A stretch of DNA of 64,000 nucleotides, taken from assembly GCF_964019385.1 (NCBI RefSeq), contig NC_088654.1, positions 20,633,108 to 20,697,107 on the forward strand, in the 5' to 3' direction. The notes below the pieces were generated by a model. It had not been told where the DNA came from. It ran no database searches and worked only from the letters and a program-made list of their open reading frames with translations. Source of the DNA: Sycon ciliatum (lineage: Eukaryota; Porifera; Calcarea; Leucosolenida; Sycettidae). Below, one piece after another: positions 10,230 to 20,899 of the stretch. How positions within the stretch are numbered: position 1 is the stretch's first letter; the number at the start of each line of letters is the position of its first letter. The position numbers and the translations under genes were made by a program.

Positions 10230-10508
10230 AGCTCTATCGCTCCTAACTGGTCACTTGCTTCGCTAGTTGCGGCTCTTCACGAGCCAGTTGTTGCCAATTG
10301 CATTGGCTTTGCCTTGCAACCCCATTGTGGCACAATGTGGGTTTATTGCGGCTCCTCGCGAGCCAGTTGCTGCCAGTGGCCTGGCATTGCTTTCCAGCTC
10401 TTCGAGCTTTTGCATTACAAGACCAGTTACTCGAAGCAGCACACTATCTCCAAAACAATTCCTTGTTGCCTTGGGCTGAGTATGAGTGTGTGAGGGATAT
10501 GGTGCTAA
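10230..10508 (+). repeat. Ngaro split direct repeat B2
   Basis: Copy of B1. It ends GTGCTAA exactly where the interrupted PLE arm resumes (CTGTGTATT). Confidence 0.88.
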
Positions 10509-10712
10509 CTGTGTATTTTATAACAAAAATATTATTGAAAACCCATAATCGATTTTCTTGTTCCTATCATCAGTGGGAAAAATAAGAAAATCGATCATGG
10601 GTTTTCAATAATATTTTTGTTATAAAATACACAGTAAATACATGTCAAACAAGTAACGTAGTTGCGTGATGTCTGCGGCCTTCATCCTATTCATAGCTAT
10701 ATTAAAATTATT
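10509..10712. repeat. PLE hairpin arm (right of Ngaro)
   Basis: 10509-10570 and 10573-10635 are inverted copies (CTGTGTATTTTATAAC...). 10636-10712 is the inverse of 5245-5332. Together they form a foldback PLE terminus with a degenerate hammerhead at its centre. Confidence 0.7.
10542..10577 (-). ncRNA. Degenerate hammerhead ribozyme
   Basis: Minus strand: stem I CCCA/UGGG, intact CUGAUGA, intact GAAA, stem III AAU/AUU, cleavage base A. Stem II (UAGGAACAA) lacks the G-C closing pair and has an A.A mismatch, so activity is doubtful. Confidence 0.45.
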
Positions 10713-10724
10713 ATAATAATAATT

Positions 10725-11549
10725 ACAACGGTGCGTTCGTTCACAGTGTTGAAGGACGTCCTGCCAACCCACCATTTGAGCCATCTCATTTATCAATTTG
10801 AATGCCGACAATGTGGTAGTCGGTATGTTGGCAGGACGCTTCCGAACGCATCAAGCAGCACGTCCCATTATCATTGTTGTCCCTGGCTGCCAGGTTAAAC
10901 AGGCCAAAGCGTGGGAGACCACGAAAACATCCGCTGCCTTTTTCTACACCTAGCACGGCTCACAATTCGGAAACAGAAACACCGACTACTTCCATGGAGA
11001 ACGAGCAGACTAATCTGGTTCCTCCCTCGGAAACCGGACCACGGCAAGGGAGGCCGCCGGACGGTCACTCCTCGACAAACCATGTTGCTACAACGGTAAG
11101 AGCGGAGGGGGAACAACTTGAAAACAGAGCAGAACCGAGGAGAAGCAAGAGACTAGCAGAGGCACGACTGAGACAAGTGGAGAACACAAGGCAAGGAGAC
11201 GCAGGAGGAAGCACAGGCACGGCACAGAACGAATCAAGGAGGGGGAAGCGGTGTCGCGAGGAGATGGAGACTGATGACGACGAATACGAGTGCGATGGGA
11301 TGGACGACGGCATTGGAATGGAGGTGGAGGATGAGAGTAGTGATGAGGAGGAGTTTGATGTTGACAAGAGGAAGTCTGCAGTGTACAAGCATTTGGTGTC
11401 CAGTCCAGAATGTCGTAAGGTGTTTGACGATTCCTGGTTTAGTGTTATTCGTTGCGCACGTTTCTTCAAGCAATTGCAGGTGTTGGAAGCTGTGTATATT
11501 CGTACTCGTGACCCTGTGCTATGTAAACAGAATAATAATAATAATAATT
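10725..11549 (+). pseudogene. PLE GIY-YIG endonuclease fragment
   Basis: 5'-truncated Penelope-like pol tail. It reads VRSFTVLKDVLPTHHLSHLIYQFECRQCGSRYVGRT in short segments of one frame, which is the first half of GIY-YIG. It then slips frame near 10840-10870 and continues as a 239-aa ORF (10874-11593) with an AT-hook (KRGRPRKHP), an acidic linker and the C-terminal half (SAVYKHLV..C, LEAVYIRTRD). Just after LCKQ the coding sequence is replaced by an (AAT)n tract read as Asn. It is closest to PLE copy 3. It is bounded by AAT/ATT repeats on both sides. Confidence 0.82.
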
Positions 11550-11705
11550 TTTTTCTTCAGACTTTTCCCGTTTGTCTCTTTCCCTCAAACTAGTGAAGAT
11601 TTTATGACTTGGGGCTCCCCGCGTGCTAGAGTGTACGTGAAGTGTGTGGGTACAGTGAGGGCTGCGTCCCACCCGCCTGTGTGGATTCACAGGAATTTTT
11701 TTTCA
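11549..11705 (+). repeat. Copy of the tRNA-like tandem repeat tail
   Basis: The CTTCAGACTTTTCCCGTTTG...GCTGCGTCCCACCCGCC segment is the reverse of sequence repeated at 30002-30790. It is flanked by AAT tracts on both sides. It has no gene. Confidence 0.6.
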
Positions 11706-11869
11706 ATAATAATAATAATTTTAGAATTGCAATCAACAGAACGAGCTGAACCGACATTTTCACAAAGGCTTTTATTGTATTAAAAAAAACGAGTGGATAC
11801 GAAGGCAGTGAAGAACATGGAAGAAAGAAAAAATGTGATATGGAAGAAATGATGAACAAAAAATTTGTA

Positions 11870-11905
11870 CTTCGAACTAGTTTTCGCACAACACTCCTCA
11901 GGAAG
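11870..11905 (-). ncRNA. Hammerhead ribozyme (PLE1, 3' arm)
   Basis: Stem I CUUC/GAAG, core CUGAGGA, stem II GUG-UUG-UGC, GAAA, stem III AAC/GUU, cleavage after UUC. All core residues match the CUGANGA...GAAA consensus. Short stem III is typical of PLE hammerheads. Confidence 0.85.
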
Positions 11906-12120
11906 CTACGTTGCACTAATGAAAAACAATCCAGAAAGATACTAATAAAAGAAATGGAGTGAGAAGAAACAACACCTATGAAAATGATAATCCTAGCACT
12001 AAGGTAATAACAGGAAAAACTGCGAAAGCACTTAACGAACTTGTAAGGACTACTAGTATACTGTGACACAAGATATGACACCATGGCCAACCAGAGCCAA
12101 ACAGACAGAACAAGCTGCTA

Positions 12121-14061
12121 CTAAAACAATTTCAAACGAATAATGCTGTCCTTCTGGACACACAGATTAGGCTTATGAATACGTTGACAAACAGCTTCTA
12201 ACACACTCAACTGCAACTTGTAACCATGACGAGCACGGCACAAAACAGAAAAAGAAGAATCAGAATAAACCTTACAGCAATCAGGACGAGATGCAAGATG
12301 CTTATACACTGATGACTTCCTACTAGAAAACACACGCTCGCACCCACTCTTACTCACACAATCATTCTCGCTCTCACACTCACACTCACCGGAATCACTG
12401 GACTCACTGGCCGAATCCTCCTTAACGACGTCCTGCCTCGGAGCAATCAGGTCCCGTCTCCTACCATCCCTCGTCTCACGTTCCTGTTGTGTATTCCGTT
12501 GGCTCGGAACTTCCGTACTGAAATAGGTCATGGTGTAATTAGCAGTTGTTCTTCTGGGTCTCGTTGATATTGAGGTAGGTATTGTTGTCGTCTCTGCCGG
12601 TGATGCAGCAAGCGATGCTGATGCAAACGTGTCTGCATGCAACACACGTGGCGTCGCCAAAGCCACATCCACCTCCGCTGGTGGAGGGAGTGACTTGGTC
12701 ATGGCCACGGGAGCCAATGGTGGACTTGTCGAGTGAGACGCTAGGTCCTGTGTTGGCGGAGGTAGTGGTTGTTTACGGGGTCTTCCCCGCGTGGGACGCT
12801 CCAGTTGTGCGCTACGTGGGATAATGTGTAAAGGAGTGTGTTGCTTGATGCGTTCGCTCATGTGCTGAACAGTCCTACAAACATACCGGCTAGCACAATT
12901 CCGGCATTCAAAGTTGTAGATTACATGACTTAAATGATGGGTTGGTAGGACGTCCTTCAACACCGTGAACGAACGCATCGTTGTGTAGACGGGTATGAAG
13001 TGTACCGCATAGTAGGTTTGTTTGATGATCGCACGAACTTCACGACTCACATTGTCAGACTTCTTGCCCTTCCATGGTAAGCACAAAAAGACAGGACAAC
13101 GAGCAGGCCCTATCAATTCATGTTTCGGCGTGGGGGCTGTAGACAACAGTTTTGCCAACATGTCGCCTGGGTATCCGTTTTTGGTGAAAACTGAACGGAG
13201 AAATTCGAGCTCACCACTGAGTTTACAAGGTGAACAGATCCGTTTGGCGCGATCCACGAGATTCTTTACTAAGTTGACTTTATAATTAGATGAACAGTAC
13301 GAGTCATAGGAAATGTATTGTCCGGTGAATGTCGGTTTACGATACACCGATGTTACGCTACCAAATTCGGTTTTCTCAACAAGTACGTCGAGGAAGGATA
13401 ACTTGCTTGACTGCTCGTGCTCACATGTGAAGCGGAGGGAAGGGTGGAGGCTGTTGAGAGCACCAAGAAAGACCTCGCTGTCTTCTATGGAATCAAAGTA
13501 TGTGAAAGAGTCATCAACGAAACGGAAATACAGACTCGGCCATAGAGGCGCATCAATCTTACACTCACAGTAACCGACAAAGACATTAGCTAACACGGGA
13601 CCCAACGGAGAGCCCATGGCTACTCCATCTATCTGCTTATACATCACGTCATTGAACGAAAACTCAACGCCAGTTGTGACTAACAACATCAAACGTCGAA
13701 AAGCACATTCAGGTAGCCACGGAGTGTCAACTTCGTCAACACGGTACAACACATCCGCGCAAATATCAATTGTCTCCTCCAGCGGTACGTTTGTGAACAA
13801 ACTCACTACATCGAACGAACACATATGTGAGTGAGTTGGAACAGGTCGGACCCGTAGCTTCTCTACGAAATCGAAACTATCTTTAACAGTGTGTTGGCAG
13901 TAGTGCTCCTCAACAACTTTCAACAACCTACACAACCACTTAGAGATTGAATATTGTGGCGAAGCTGTCATGGAGACGATTGGCCGGACAGGACATGTAG
14001 GCTTATGTATTTTTGGTAAACCATAAAGGCGAGGACGTATTGATCCGACCGGCTTCATCAA
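12121..14061 (-). CDS. PLE reverse transcriptase with split GIY-YIG endonuclease
   Basis: The open frame is 646 aa from the first ATG and continues upstream to about 14146, where the inverted arm begins. The N-terminal RT fingers are missing. It has YGLPKIHKPTCPVRPIVS, SFDVVSLFTNVP, GVAMGSPLGPVLAN, catalytic FVDD and SVYRKPTFTGQY, the Penelope RT signature. The first GIY-YIG half (YNFECRNCASRYVCRTVQH) has a Cys in place of the usual Gly in YVGRT. An AT-hook (RPTRGRPRKQP) and a ~180-aa Pro/Ser/acidic linker follow. The second half is SSVYKHLASRPDCC...FSVLCRARHGYKLQLSVLEAV..I.KPNLCVQK. It would nick DNA and prime reverse transcription. Loss of the 5' end makes this copy non-autonomous. Confidence 0.88.
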   Translation of the reverse strand: MMKPVGSIRPRLYGLPKIHKPTCPVRPIVSMTASPQYSISKWLCRLLKVVEEHYCQHTVKDSFDFVEKLRVRPVPTHSHMCSFDVVSLFTNVPLEETIDICADVLYRVDEVDTPWLPECAFRRLMLLVTTGVEFSFNDVMYKQIDGVAMGSPLGPVLANVFVGYCECKIDAPLWPSLYFRFVDDSFTYFDSIEDSEVFLGALNSLHPSLRFTCEHEQSSKLSFLDVLVEKTEFGSVTSVYRKPTFTGQYISYDSYCSSNYKVNLVKNLVDRAKRICSPCKLSGELEFLRSVFTKNGYPGDMLAKLLSTAPTPKHELIGPARCPVFLCLPWKGKKSDNVSREVRAIIKQTYYAVHFIPVYTTMRSFTVLKDVLPTHHLSHVIYNFECRNCASRYVCRTVQHMSERIKQHTPLHIIPRSAQLERPTRGRPRKQPLPPPTQDLASHSTSPPLAPVAMTKSLPPPAEVDVALATPRVLHADTFASASLAASPAETTTIPTSISTRPRRTTANYTMTYFSTEVPSQRNTQQERETRDGRRRDLIAPRQDVVKEDSASESSDSGECECESENDCVSKSGCERVFSSRKSSVYKHLASRPDCCKVYSDSSFSVLCRARHGYKLQLSVLEAVCQRIHKPNLCVQKDSIIRLKLF

Positions 14062-14385
14062 GTCAAATTCATGTGTAGAGATACTCTTGTCGGCTTTTAA
14101 TTTCTTTAGGTAATTGATTAGCTCTGCCTCTACCAGAAGGACAGCATTATTCGTTTGAAATTGTTTTAGTAGCAGCTTGTTCTGTCTGTTTGGCTGTGGT
14201 TGGCCATGGTGTCATATCTTGTGTCACAGTATACTAGTAGTCCTAACAAGTTCGTTAAGTGCTTTCGCAGTTTTTCCTGTTATTACCTTAGTGCTAGGAT
14301 TATCATTTTCATAGGTGTTGTTTCTTCTCACTCCATTTCTCTTTATTAGTATCTTTCTGGATTGTTTTTCATTAGTACAACGTAG

Positions 14386-14421
14386 CTTCCTGAGGAGTGT
14401 TGTGCGAAAACTAGTTCGAAG
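14386..14421 (+). ncRNA. Hammerhead ribozyme (PLE1, inverted 5' cap)
   Basis: Identical to the minus-strand ribozyme at 11870-11905 but on the plus strand. The inverted arms therefore place one hammerhead on each strand. Confidence 0.85.
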
Positions 14422-14596
14422 TACAAATTTTTTGTTCATCATTTCTTCCATATCACATTTTTTCTTTCTTCCATGTTCTTCACTGCCTTCGTATCCACTC
14501 GTTTTTTGAATACAATAAAAGCCTTTGTGAAAATGTCGGTTCAGCTCATTCTGTTGATTGCAATTCTAAAACTATTGTCGCCTCGACGCCTATTTA

Positions 14597-14618
14597 AATA
14601 ATAATAATAATAATAATG
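14597..14618. repeat. (AAT)n microsatellite bounding PLE1
   Basis: Seven AAT units directly follow the conserved PLE terminus (TTGTCGCCTCGACG). Confidence 0.85.
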
Positions 14619-15240
14619 GGAGAACTCTCACAACATCAATCGCAGGAGTCTGTTCAAGGAGGATCATTCACTTATCGGAGCCTAGCCTCAGCGACCACGA
14701 GATCTACCGAAGCAGCTGTGACGGAGGGAGTAAAGATGGGACGACGAGCTCCGCATAGGCAGGCGATGCAGGCACGAAGAAGCGCAAAGCATACCCGGCA
14801 GCGGGTCCATGCCATTACCCTGGAGTAGGGGTCCTGGCACTTTTCCGATAGCATGTCAGCAATGCACTTGTACAGCAATGTCGCTGACTTCCCCCTGCCT
14901 CCAGATGTGGAGAGAACGACGGGGCAGAAGGAACCATGCTCGACTTCACAGACTCGCTCTTCAAATAGGGCTTTCAAATGCAAGATCATAACGTGAAGGA
15001 ACTTGGAAGAATGAGTATGTATGCGAAGTCTATCGGGGGAATGCATGCAGCGCAGGGCGTTAGTGCGGGTTCGAATCCTAGGAGAAATGAAAATTTTATA
15101 ACATCCCTCTGCTTTTTTTGCCTAGGTCATCAAGGTGGGTGACGGTATCGTATTACCCTCCAATGCAAAGAGAAAGTTGATTCTCGCTAGGCAAAAAAGC
15201 ATAGCGTAGGGCCCTGAGCTTCCAAGCTCTCTCGTTTTAA
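14619..15240. repeat. Repeat with tRNA-like B box (family of 1-515)
   Basis: 14950-15115 matches the right arm of 1-515, including GCGGGTTCGAATCCTAGG at about 15067 and AACATCCCTCTGC. 15180-15240 has the TAGGGCCCTGAGCTTCCAAG tail. 14619-14940 has no recognisable content. Confidence 0.5.
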
Positions 15241-15429
15241 AAGAAGAAATTGGGACTAAGGAACAACAAGTTATGCTATAATGTCCACTAACACCAGCAG
15301 TTACTTTACACTCAGCTCATGTGCGACGCTGACCAACTGTACTGACGTTCACCTAACTGGCAATCAGCTTAGTACATCTAGGCACATAATGACACCATTC
15401 ATACTACATATATATTTCATTGTTTACAG

Positions 15430-15690
15430 TTGCTTGTAGTTATATTTCATAATGCTCCGTCGGATATCAACATGTTAGGCCTATCTCGACAGCTAGATTT
15501 TTGTAGTTACCTCAACGACCGGTACCAGCATATAGTTATTGGTAAGAGTATGTCAAGATATACACAGTGCAGTCAAGGTGTGCCACAGGAATCCGTTCTC
15601 GGCCCCCTGCTCTTCACCCTGGATATTTGCGACATACAGTGTTACCAACTGCCCGTATTTGTCCATATTTTTACGGAAAAACGATGTTTT
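15430..15690 (+). pseudogene. Non-LTR RT fragment
   Basis: A short stretch reads SYLNDRYQHIVIG, then GVPQESVLGPLLFTLDI, the LINE RT motif 4/5 region with Gly to Glu in PQG. It is truncated on both sides and lacks the catalytic FADD. It is a relic. Confidence 0.65.
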
Positions 15691-15699
15691 GTCCGCAGT

Positions 15700-16815
15700 A
15701 CGGATTTCAATCGAGTTATCCTGGAAAAGCGAAAAAAATATGGTGTCTTCGAAAGGAGGGAAAAATGGTGCAGAAGACGCCAATCCACGTGCCATCGATC
15801 GATCTACCCAAAATCGGATCGCAGAGTGCATGCAGCCTGCATGCAGTGCGCTGTACATATATACATGCCATGTGCATCATGCGCTGTATCATGCGCTGTA
15901 CATGGCTGATGTCTCTCTCGCAGTCTTCACAACAGCTTCAAGGTAGTGAGGCTCCAAGGCATGCGTTATTATGCAGCCGTCTTGGTTCGCTTGCACTGGT
16001 ATTGTGCGGCTATTTTCGAGTCCGTGAACACTCTATTCAGCAAATCTGAGAGATGATCAGCAGCTAAGAAAGGTAGGTTGTGTTGACATATGAAATTTGA
16101 TATTGCTATTTAAGCTGTCATCACTTTAGTCGCCAGACTGTCACTCACAGAAGACGTGAACGATTGAAATGATAAATTGGCAGCAACGACCTTGGAATTT
16201 TTCACGTGCAACTGCGACTTGACATGCCTGGTGCAGGGAATTTTCTAGAACCGCCCCAACCGGTTTTCGCCCGGTTGAAATTGTTGGCGACCGGTTGAAA
16301 AGTTAAAAATCAGTTCCAACCGCCTGTACTTTTCTGTGGGTGAATGGAGCTGTGAACGGTCAAACGCTTTTTTTCTGGACGGATACTTCCAGCGAAGCCG
16401 CGTGGGCTGGTACTAGGGTCACGAAATCTGTTAAATTGCTGTCGAGTGCCATATTTGGGTTGTATTTTGAAAAACATTTCGGGGGGACCCCCGGACTCTT
16501 CATTGGACCGTAACCGGTTGGAAATTCGTCCTAGAATATACCCTGCTGGTGATATCGTTGAAACCTCCGTGCCCAACGTTGAAATCACTGTTGCAGTGCT
16601 TGCAGAAAGCGAAGTGAATTCCCTTCTTGCTATTCGTTATACCTGGCGGTAGCGACCACGACTCTTTGAAGCAAGCGGTAGCTTTTTTCGGCTTTTTCTT
16701 CTTGCCTTGGTTCCTTGTCAGAAATTTGCACAGGTAATAAAAACTATACCGGTGAGAAATGATAGGAAATTCAGCAAGTGCAATGTGACAATGGACATGC
16801 ATGTGCAAGTGTGTG
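15700..16815. other. Stretch without recognisable gene
   Basis: 15700-16815 contains only short imperfect palindromes: ATGCAGCCTGCATGCAG at about 15829, and ACCGGTT-rich inverted motifs at 16250-16330 and 16505-16530. A short stretch near 16745-16800 recurs near PLE3 at 58325-58400 (AGAAATGATAGGAAATTCAGC). No coding signal was seen. Confidence 0.5.
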
Positions 16816-16829
16816 TGTATTGGTTTTTT

Positions 16830-16965
16830 TCCGAATTACACTAATAATCAGTGAGAATGTTGACCTGAAAAAACGAGTATGGAAAACGCTGAAAAATTCC
16901 GCAAAATGGCACTGGGCAATACGGATGGAGGTAGAGGGCACTTGGTAACACTGGACATACACAAT
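16830..16965. repeat. Repeat shared with 36790-36895 (inverted)
   Basis: TTGACCTGAAAAAACGAGTA...GGGCACTTGGTAACA is the reverse of 36790-36895 with small differences. Confidence 0.55.
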
Positions 16966-16985
16966 TGCTTCCCGTGTCCCGTCGT

Positions 16986-17270
16986 CCATCAAGAGTTTGC
17001 GGATGACATTGATCTCGAGGCCTCTGGGAGTTGAGCAGTGGTGCGCACCTCCCTAAGCACCGCCGTCACCAATCTGGTAACTTGGCTTAAGGACCGTGGC
17101 TTTAAGCTGAACCAGACTAAGACAGAGGTCTTGCATATAACACCTCGTGGTGGGCGGCAGAGTGCAGAATCGCTCCAGATCCGTTGCGACGGGAAGCTCC
17201 TACTGGTTGTGTCACAGGCTCGCTATCTTGGTAGGTATTGTTGATAATGAGCTCTCCTGGGATGGTCGAG
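16986..17270 (+). pseudogene. Non-LTR RT fragment (FADDI region)
   Basis: EFADDIDLEASGS then a stop, followed by LVTWLKDRGFKLNQTKTEVLHI and SQARYLG. This is the catalytic motif through the thumb of a LINE RT. It is truncated on both sides. Confidence 0.7.
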
Positions 17271-17380
17271 TCTCAAATCTTTATTCTCACGATAGCCAGT
17301 GGCCAATAAGAGATAATAGTGTAAGAAAGGAGAAAGAGTGAGGAAGAATTGGGTGGGCAGGGCCTAGGGGTTAATGACTA

Positions 17381-17484
17381 CTTAAGTGTACGGGCAGGGG
17401 TGGTCGCCACACGAGCATACAGAGTTGCGTACTTAAGTGTACGGGCAGGGGTGGTCGCTACACAAGCATACAGAGTTGTGCAAC
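17381..17484. repeat. 51-bp tandem duplication
   Basis: Two 51-bp units (CTTAAGTGTACGGGCAGGGG) with few differences, at the 3' end of the LINE tail below. Confidence 0.7.
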
Positions 17485-18180
17485 AGCAGGGATATCTCGG
17501 ATTTGAAGGGAGTTCGAGAAGGGATTTCGCGAAGCTGGGTGAGCAGGCAATTAAAGTAATGAAGGGCCTTGTACAGGGGAGAATGGAGACAGAGGTCAGT
17601 CGGCGGAGTTGGCAAGTGCCAAGTACGAGAGCGACGTAAATTATACGAAGGTTGCACGTTGCTAGCAGTATGCAGCGAGAGTATATGTGGTGGGGCATAA
17701 TTGTGGCGCAGAGAATGTGCGAAGAGTATATGTTTAACTTTAAAGCGTGAAAATAATGTTGGCCATTTGATGCGATGCAAAAGGTGGGAGTGTTCTAAGT
17801 GTGTGTAAAGGGGAAGGTGGAGACATATTCTGGCGGCTTTCCGCTGGAGTCGTTCTAGCCTGTCAAGGGAAGTGTGTGACAACGGTGTGAGAGCATTGCT
17901 CGCATATGAGAATATAGGTAGTATGTATGTCTGATAGATGTGAGATAAAGAATCACTGGTGAGTGTAGACCTTAGTCTAAAAAGAATATTGAAAGACTTG
18001 AGTGATTTTTTGACTATGTATTCAACATGCTCCGTCCAACGGAGGTCATGCTGAAAGATTATTCCGAGGTGTTTGTGTTTTTGTGCTACGGTAAGCGGAC
18101 TATTCCTGAGGGTGATCTGGGGTAGCTGTTCAGGGGGGGGGGGGCGAGTTGACCAGACCATTGATTTTGTCAAGTTCGAT
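17433..18180 (-). pseudogene. C-terminal part of a non-LTR RT
   Basis: 246 aa on the minus strand: TKSMVWSTR, HKHLGIIFQHDLRWTEHV (thumb), then the conserved LINE tail FSYASNALTPLS..LDRLERLQRKAARICL and YNLRRSR. It is 5'-truncated at the poly-G run (18128-18144), which reads as Pro. The upstream edge abuts gypsy integrase at about 18180. The RT core is missing. Confidence 0.8.
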
Positions 18181-18221
18181 GCTCTATTGGTGCGCTATGG
18201 CGCTAACCGCGAAATTCAGCC

Positions 18222-19187
18222 ATGACACCGTCTGCTGAACCGCCCATTTCTGACCGCAAGCCCACTTTGCCATTCGAAAGTGTTAGTGCTGACCTTTTCA
18301 GTGGCCAAGATTGCGAGTATTTGGTATTCATCGACCGTTTAACCGGATGGTCATGCCTGGCCAAGGTTGGTCACTCAGCCACGTCAGCTGACGCCATCCA
18401 TCATTTCTGCAGGTGGTTCCCAGATGTAGGCGTACGACAGGTAATTTGAACGGATGGCGGTCCTCAGTTTGCATCTCACAGATTTGCCGAATTTTGCGAG
18501 CGCTGGGGAATCCGTCATATCAAGTCGTCACCTCACTACCCGTAGTCGAGCGGACATGCGGAAGCAGCCGTGAAGGCAATGAAGTACCTGGTGGAAAAGA
18601 CTACCAATGACGGTATTCTAGACACCGACGCTTTTCAGCCTGGCCTTCTCGAGTGGCGCAATACTCCTGGAACTTCGGAAAGGAGTCCTTCCCAGTTACT
18701 GTATGGTCGCCCACTTGTCTCCTTCGTTCCCGCCCAATGGAGCCAGTTCAACTCCCACTGGCAAGACACCGCATCTGACATGGATGATGTTGATCGAGTA
18801 GACCAGTCTCCCAGTCAGCCTCACCGAGAACTTCCCCACTTGTCTATCGGGACGCACGTTGACATTCAACACCCGAAGACAAAACGGTGGTCTTCCCGCT
18901 GCATTGTCGTGGCTATCGGTGACCACCGCGACTACTACGTCAAGCTACCGAGTGAACGCGTATATTGGTGCAACCGTCGCTACTTCCGCGCGTACCGCCC
19001 TCCTACTCCAGTTTCAGCAGCCACGCCTATATCCTCTAATGTACCCGACGCTGCACCACAAGCAGTCCCTGTGACTCAGTCGTCGCCACAGTCAACTGTT
19101 CAGGTACCACGTTGCACAAGCCAATGTCCCCGGCGACAGAATGTCCCCTTTAACATTATTTCAACGCGTGGGCAATCGTACAATTAA
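18222..19187 (+). pseudogene. Ty3/gypsy integrase remnant
   Basis: Core domain of a retroviral-type integrase: FESVSADLF with the first Asp, VFIDRLTGW, then TDGGPQFAS with the second Asp, and SSGHAEAAVKAMKYLV with the catalytic Glu. Two in-frame stops interrupt it, TGA at 18447 (just before TDGG) and TAG near 18544 (before SSGHAE). The C-terminal part (HLSIGTHVDIQHPKTKRW) continues to 19187. The zinc-binding N-terminus is missing. It lies upstream of a polypurine tract and LTR in the expected order. Confidence 0.85.
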
Positions 19188-19410
19188 CACTCGCTTTGTT
19201 CAGTTGGTGATTTGCATTGTACCTATTCAATTGTCATTCCCATTGTCTCGCAGTGGAAAACCTTCAAGTATATAATTGTGCAATTATCCTTTTTACAAGT
19301 CTGTTGGAAGTTGCTGATGCTCCGCGACATGTCATTTGCTAAGCACATGCAATTTCCACATCATTTTTTGCTGATTAGATAAACACTTGTACGTTTTTTT
19401 ATTGTAGGAG

Positions 19411-19626
19411 GGGCATGATGTATATGGCATACTTCCATATATGGTGCAACTCCTGCATCCCGTATGCACGCGCCTAGAGCTTCCGCTTCCATATCCGCTC
19501 GTACGCACTTTCCTTTTGTGTTCGTACACAATTCCCTTTTGTGTTTGCACACTGCTTTGGAATGTTGTTCTTTGTTTGTTGTCCTACTTGCTAGTTGTGA
19601 ATAAACTCTGTCTGACACCACAACCA
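19411..19626 (+). repeat. Probable 3' LTR of the gypsy element
   Basis: A polypurine tract (GTAGGAGGGGCA, about 19397-19410) precedes TGATGTATATGG. The block carries AATAAA (about 19601) and ends near CCACAACCACA, consistent with a short LTR. The right boundary is uncertain because no second copy is in the window. Confidence 0.55.
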
Positions 19627-19628
19627 CA

Positions 19629-20899
19629 CTTCTGGACCAGCTCCCCGGCGTGTTCGTCTACATGGACGATATCATTGTCTCTGGCCGTACACGAGAAGAA
19701 CACGACCGTAACCTAGCTGCCGTACTAGACATCCTGCAGAAAGCCAATGTCACGCTGAACATGAAGAAATGTCACAAGCGTCAGGCCGAAGTGAAGTTCC
19801 TTGGTCACATCTTCTTCGCCAAAGGTCTCCACCCTGACCCAGCGAGAGTGTCCAGCATCGCTAATCTGAAGCCGCCCAAGAACGTCAGTGCATTCTCGGC
19901 ATGTTCGCGTTCATGTCATGCTTCATTCCCAATCTCTCGGAAGTTAGCGCTCCACTGCGTCTTCTACTGGATCATGACACTGCATGGGAGTGGTCTGCTA
20001 CACAACAACAGGCCCTGGACAAGCTCAAACAGCTTGCCACCAATGCGCCCTGCCTCACGTTCTTCGACCCAACCAAGCCCGCGGTCATTAATGCTGATGC
20101 CAGCAGTTACGGCTTGGGGGCTGTCCAATTGCAGGAGCATGATGACGGAATGCGCCCAATTGCATTTGCCTCACGCAGCCTCGCCACTACTGAGCAAAAG
20201 TACGCGCATGTCGAGAAGGAGTGCTTGGCTGTTGCCGGGGTTTGTGAGCGATTCCACGGCTACATTAATGGCAACCCGTCCCTCTCTGTCCTAGTCTCCA
20301 AGACGAGATCAGCATCAACCTCACATCTTACATTGGTGAGATCGTGTCGGATGATAAAGCCCGTGACATTGCTGACGCCACCACACAAGATGAGACGCTC
20401 AAGCATGTCCTCCACTTCGTCCAACACGGATGGTCGTGCAACCTACGTGATGTCGACGACACTGTGTGCCCCCACTTCCATGAACGCCACTTACTGTCCT
20501 GTGAGCAAGGTGTGCTGTACCATGCATTGTCATGCCACCCTCTGGCCAGATTTCCCTAGAATTCTGGACTCGGAGACCCAGTCCCAGGAGCAGCAGAAGT
20601 TCCACTATGACCAACGGCATGCAGCTAATCCTCTTGCGACTCTACAGCTTCATGACCGTGTATTCGTCACCGATCTCGAACGGGAGGGCAAGATAGTAGA
20701 GCAAGTGTCCAATCGTTCTTACCTCGTTGAGTCTGGTCACTCTGCTGTTCGCCGCAATCGTCGTCACTTGATCCGACTGCCACTTCCAGAAGCAGAGAAG
20801 CCGACAGTCGAGGTTGAGTACGGTGGCACAGCAGCTGATCCAGTCCGTCACTCTGCTAGAGCTCCTCAGCCTGTCAACCGCCTCATTGAATCATGCTAA
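19629..20899 (+). pseudogene. Ty3/gypsy pol remnant (RT, RNase H, linker, integrase tail)
   Basis: It starts inside RT: LLDQLPGVFVYMDDIIVSG with catalytic YMDD, then KCHKRQAEVKFLGHIFFAKG. A frameshift near 19890 moves to the next frame (FAFMSCFIPNLSEVSAPL), then RNase H (VINADASSYGLGAV, FASRSLATTEQKYAHVEKECLAV). A second slip near 20300 leads to the tether region (20344-20559: DETLKHVLHFVQHGW, LSCEQGVLYHAL). A deletion then jumps over the integrase core to the C-terminal HYDQRHA..L..HDRVFV and RNRRHLIRLPLP. It is dead, with at least two shifts and one internal deletion. Confidence 0.85.

Larger units (their letters stand above)
5333..10508 (+). mobile_element. Ngaro-type tyrosine-recombinase retrotransposon, complete
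   Basis: The architecture is A1 - gag - RT/RNase H - recombinase - B1 - A2 - B2. These split direct repeats are diagnostic of Ngaro-like members of the DIRS order. A1/A2 are 338 bp each and B1/B2 are 279 bp each, both nearly identical, so insertion looks recent. The B1/A2 junction (GTGCTAA|TGTCGCAG at 9839/9840) matches the outer ends of the element. There is no target-site duplication, as expected for recombinase-mediated insertion. The element sits inside a PLE hairpin arm (5236-5332 and 10509-10712). Confidence 0.9.
11723..14573 (-). mobile_element. Penelope-like element copy 1, 5'-truncated with inverted 3' cap
   Basis: The ORF-bearing minus-strand copy ends at 11723. Its 3' terminal ~435 bp (11723-12157) are repeated inverted at 14133-14573, fused to the truncated 5' end of the ORF. 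The inverted arm includes the last codons (QKDSIIRLKLF, stop) on the plus strand. Both arms contain a hammerhead. The outer edges are (AAT)n. Confidence 0.88.
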
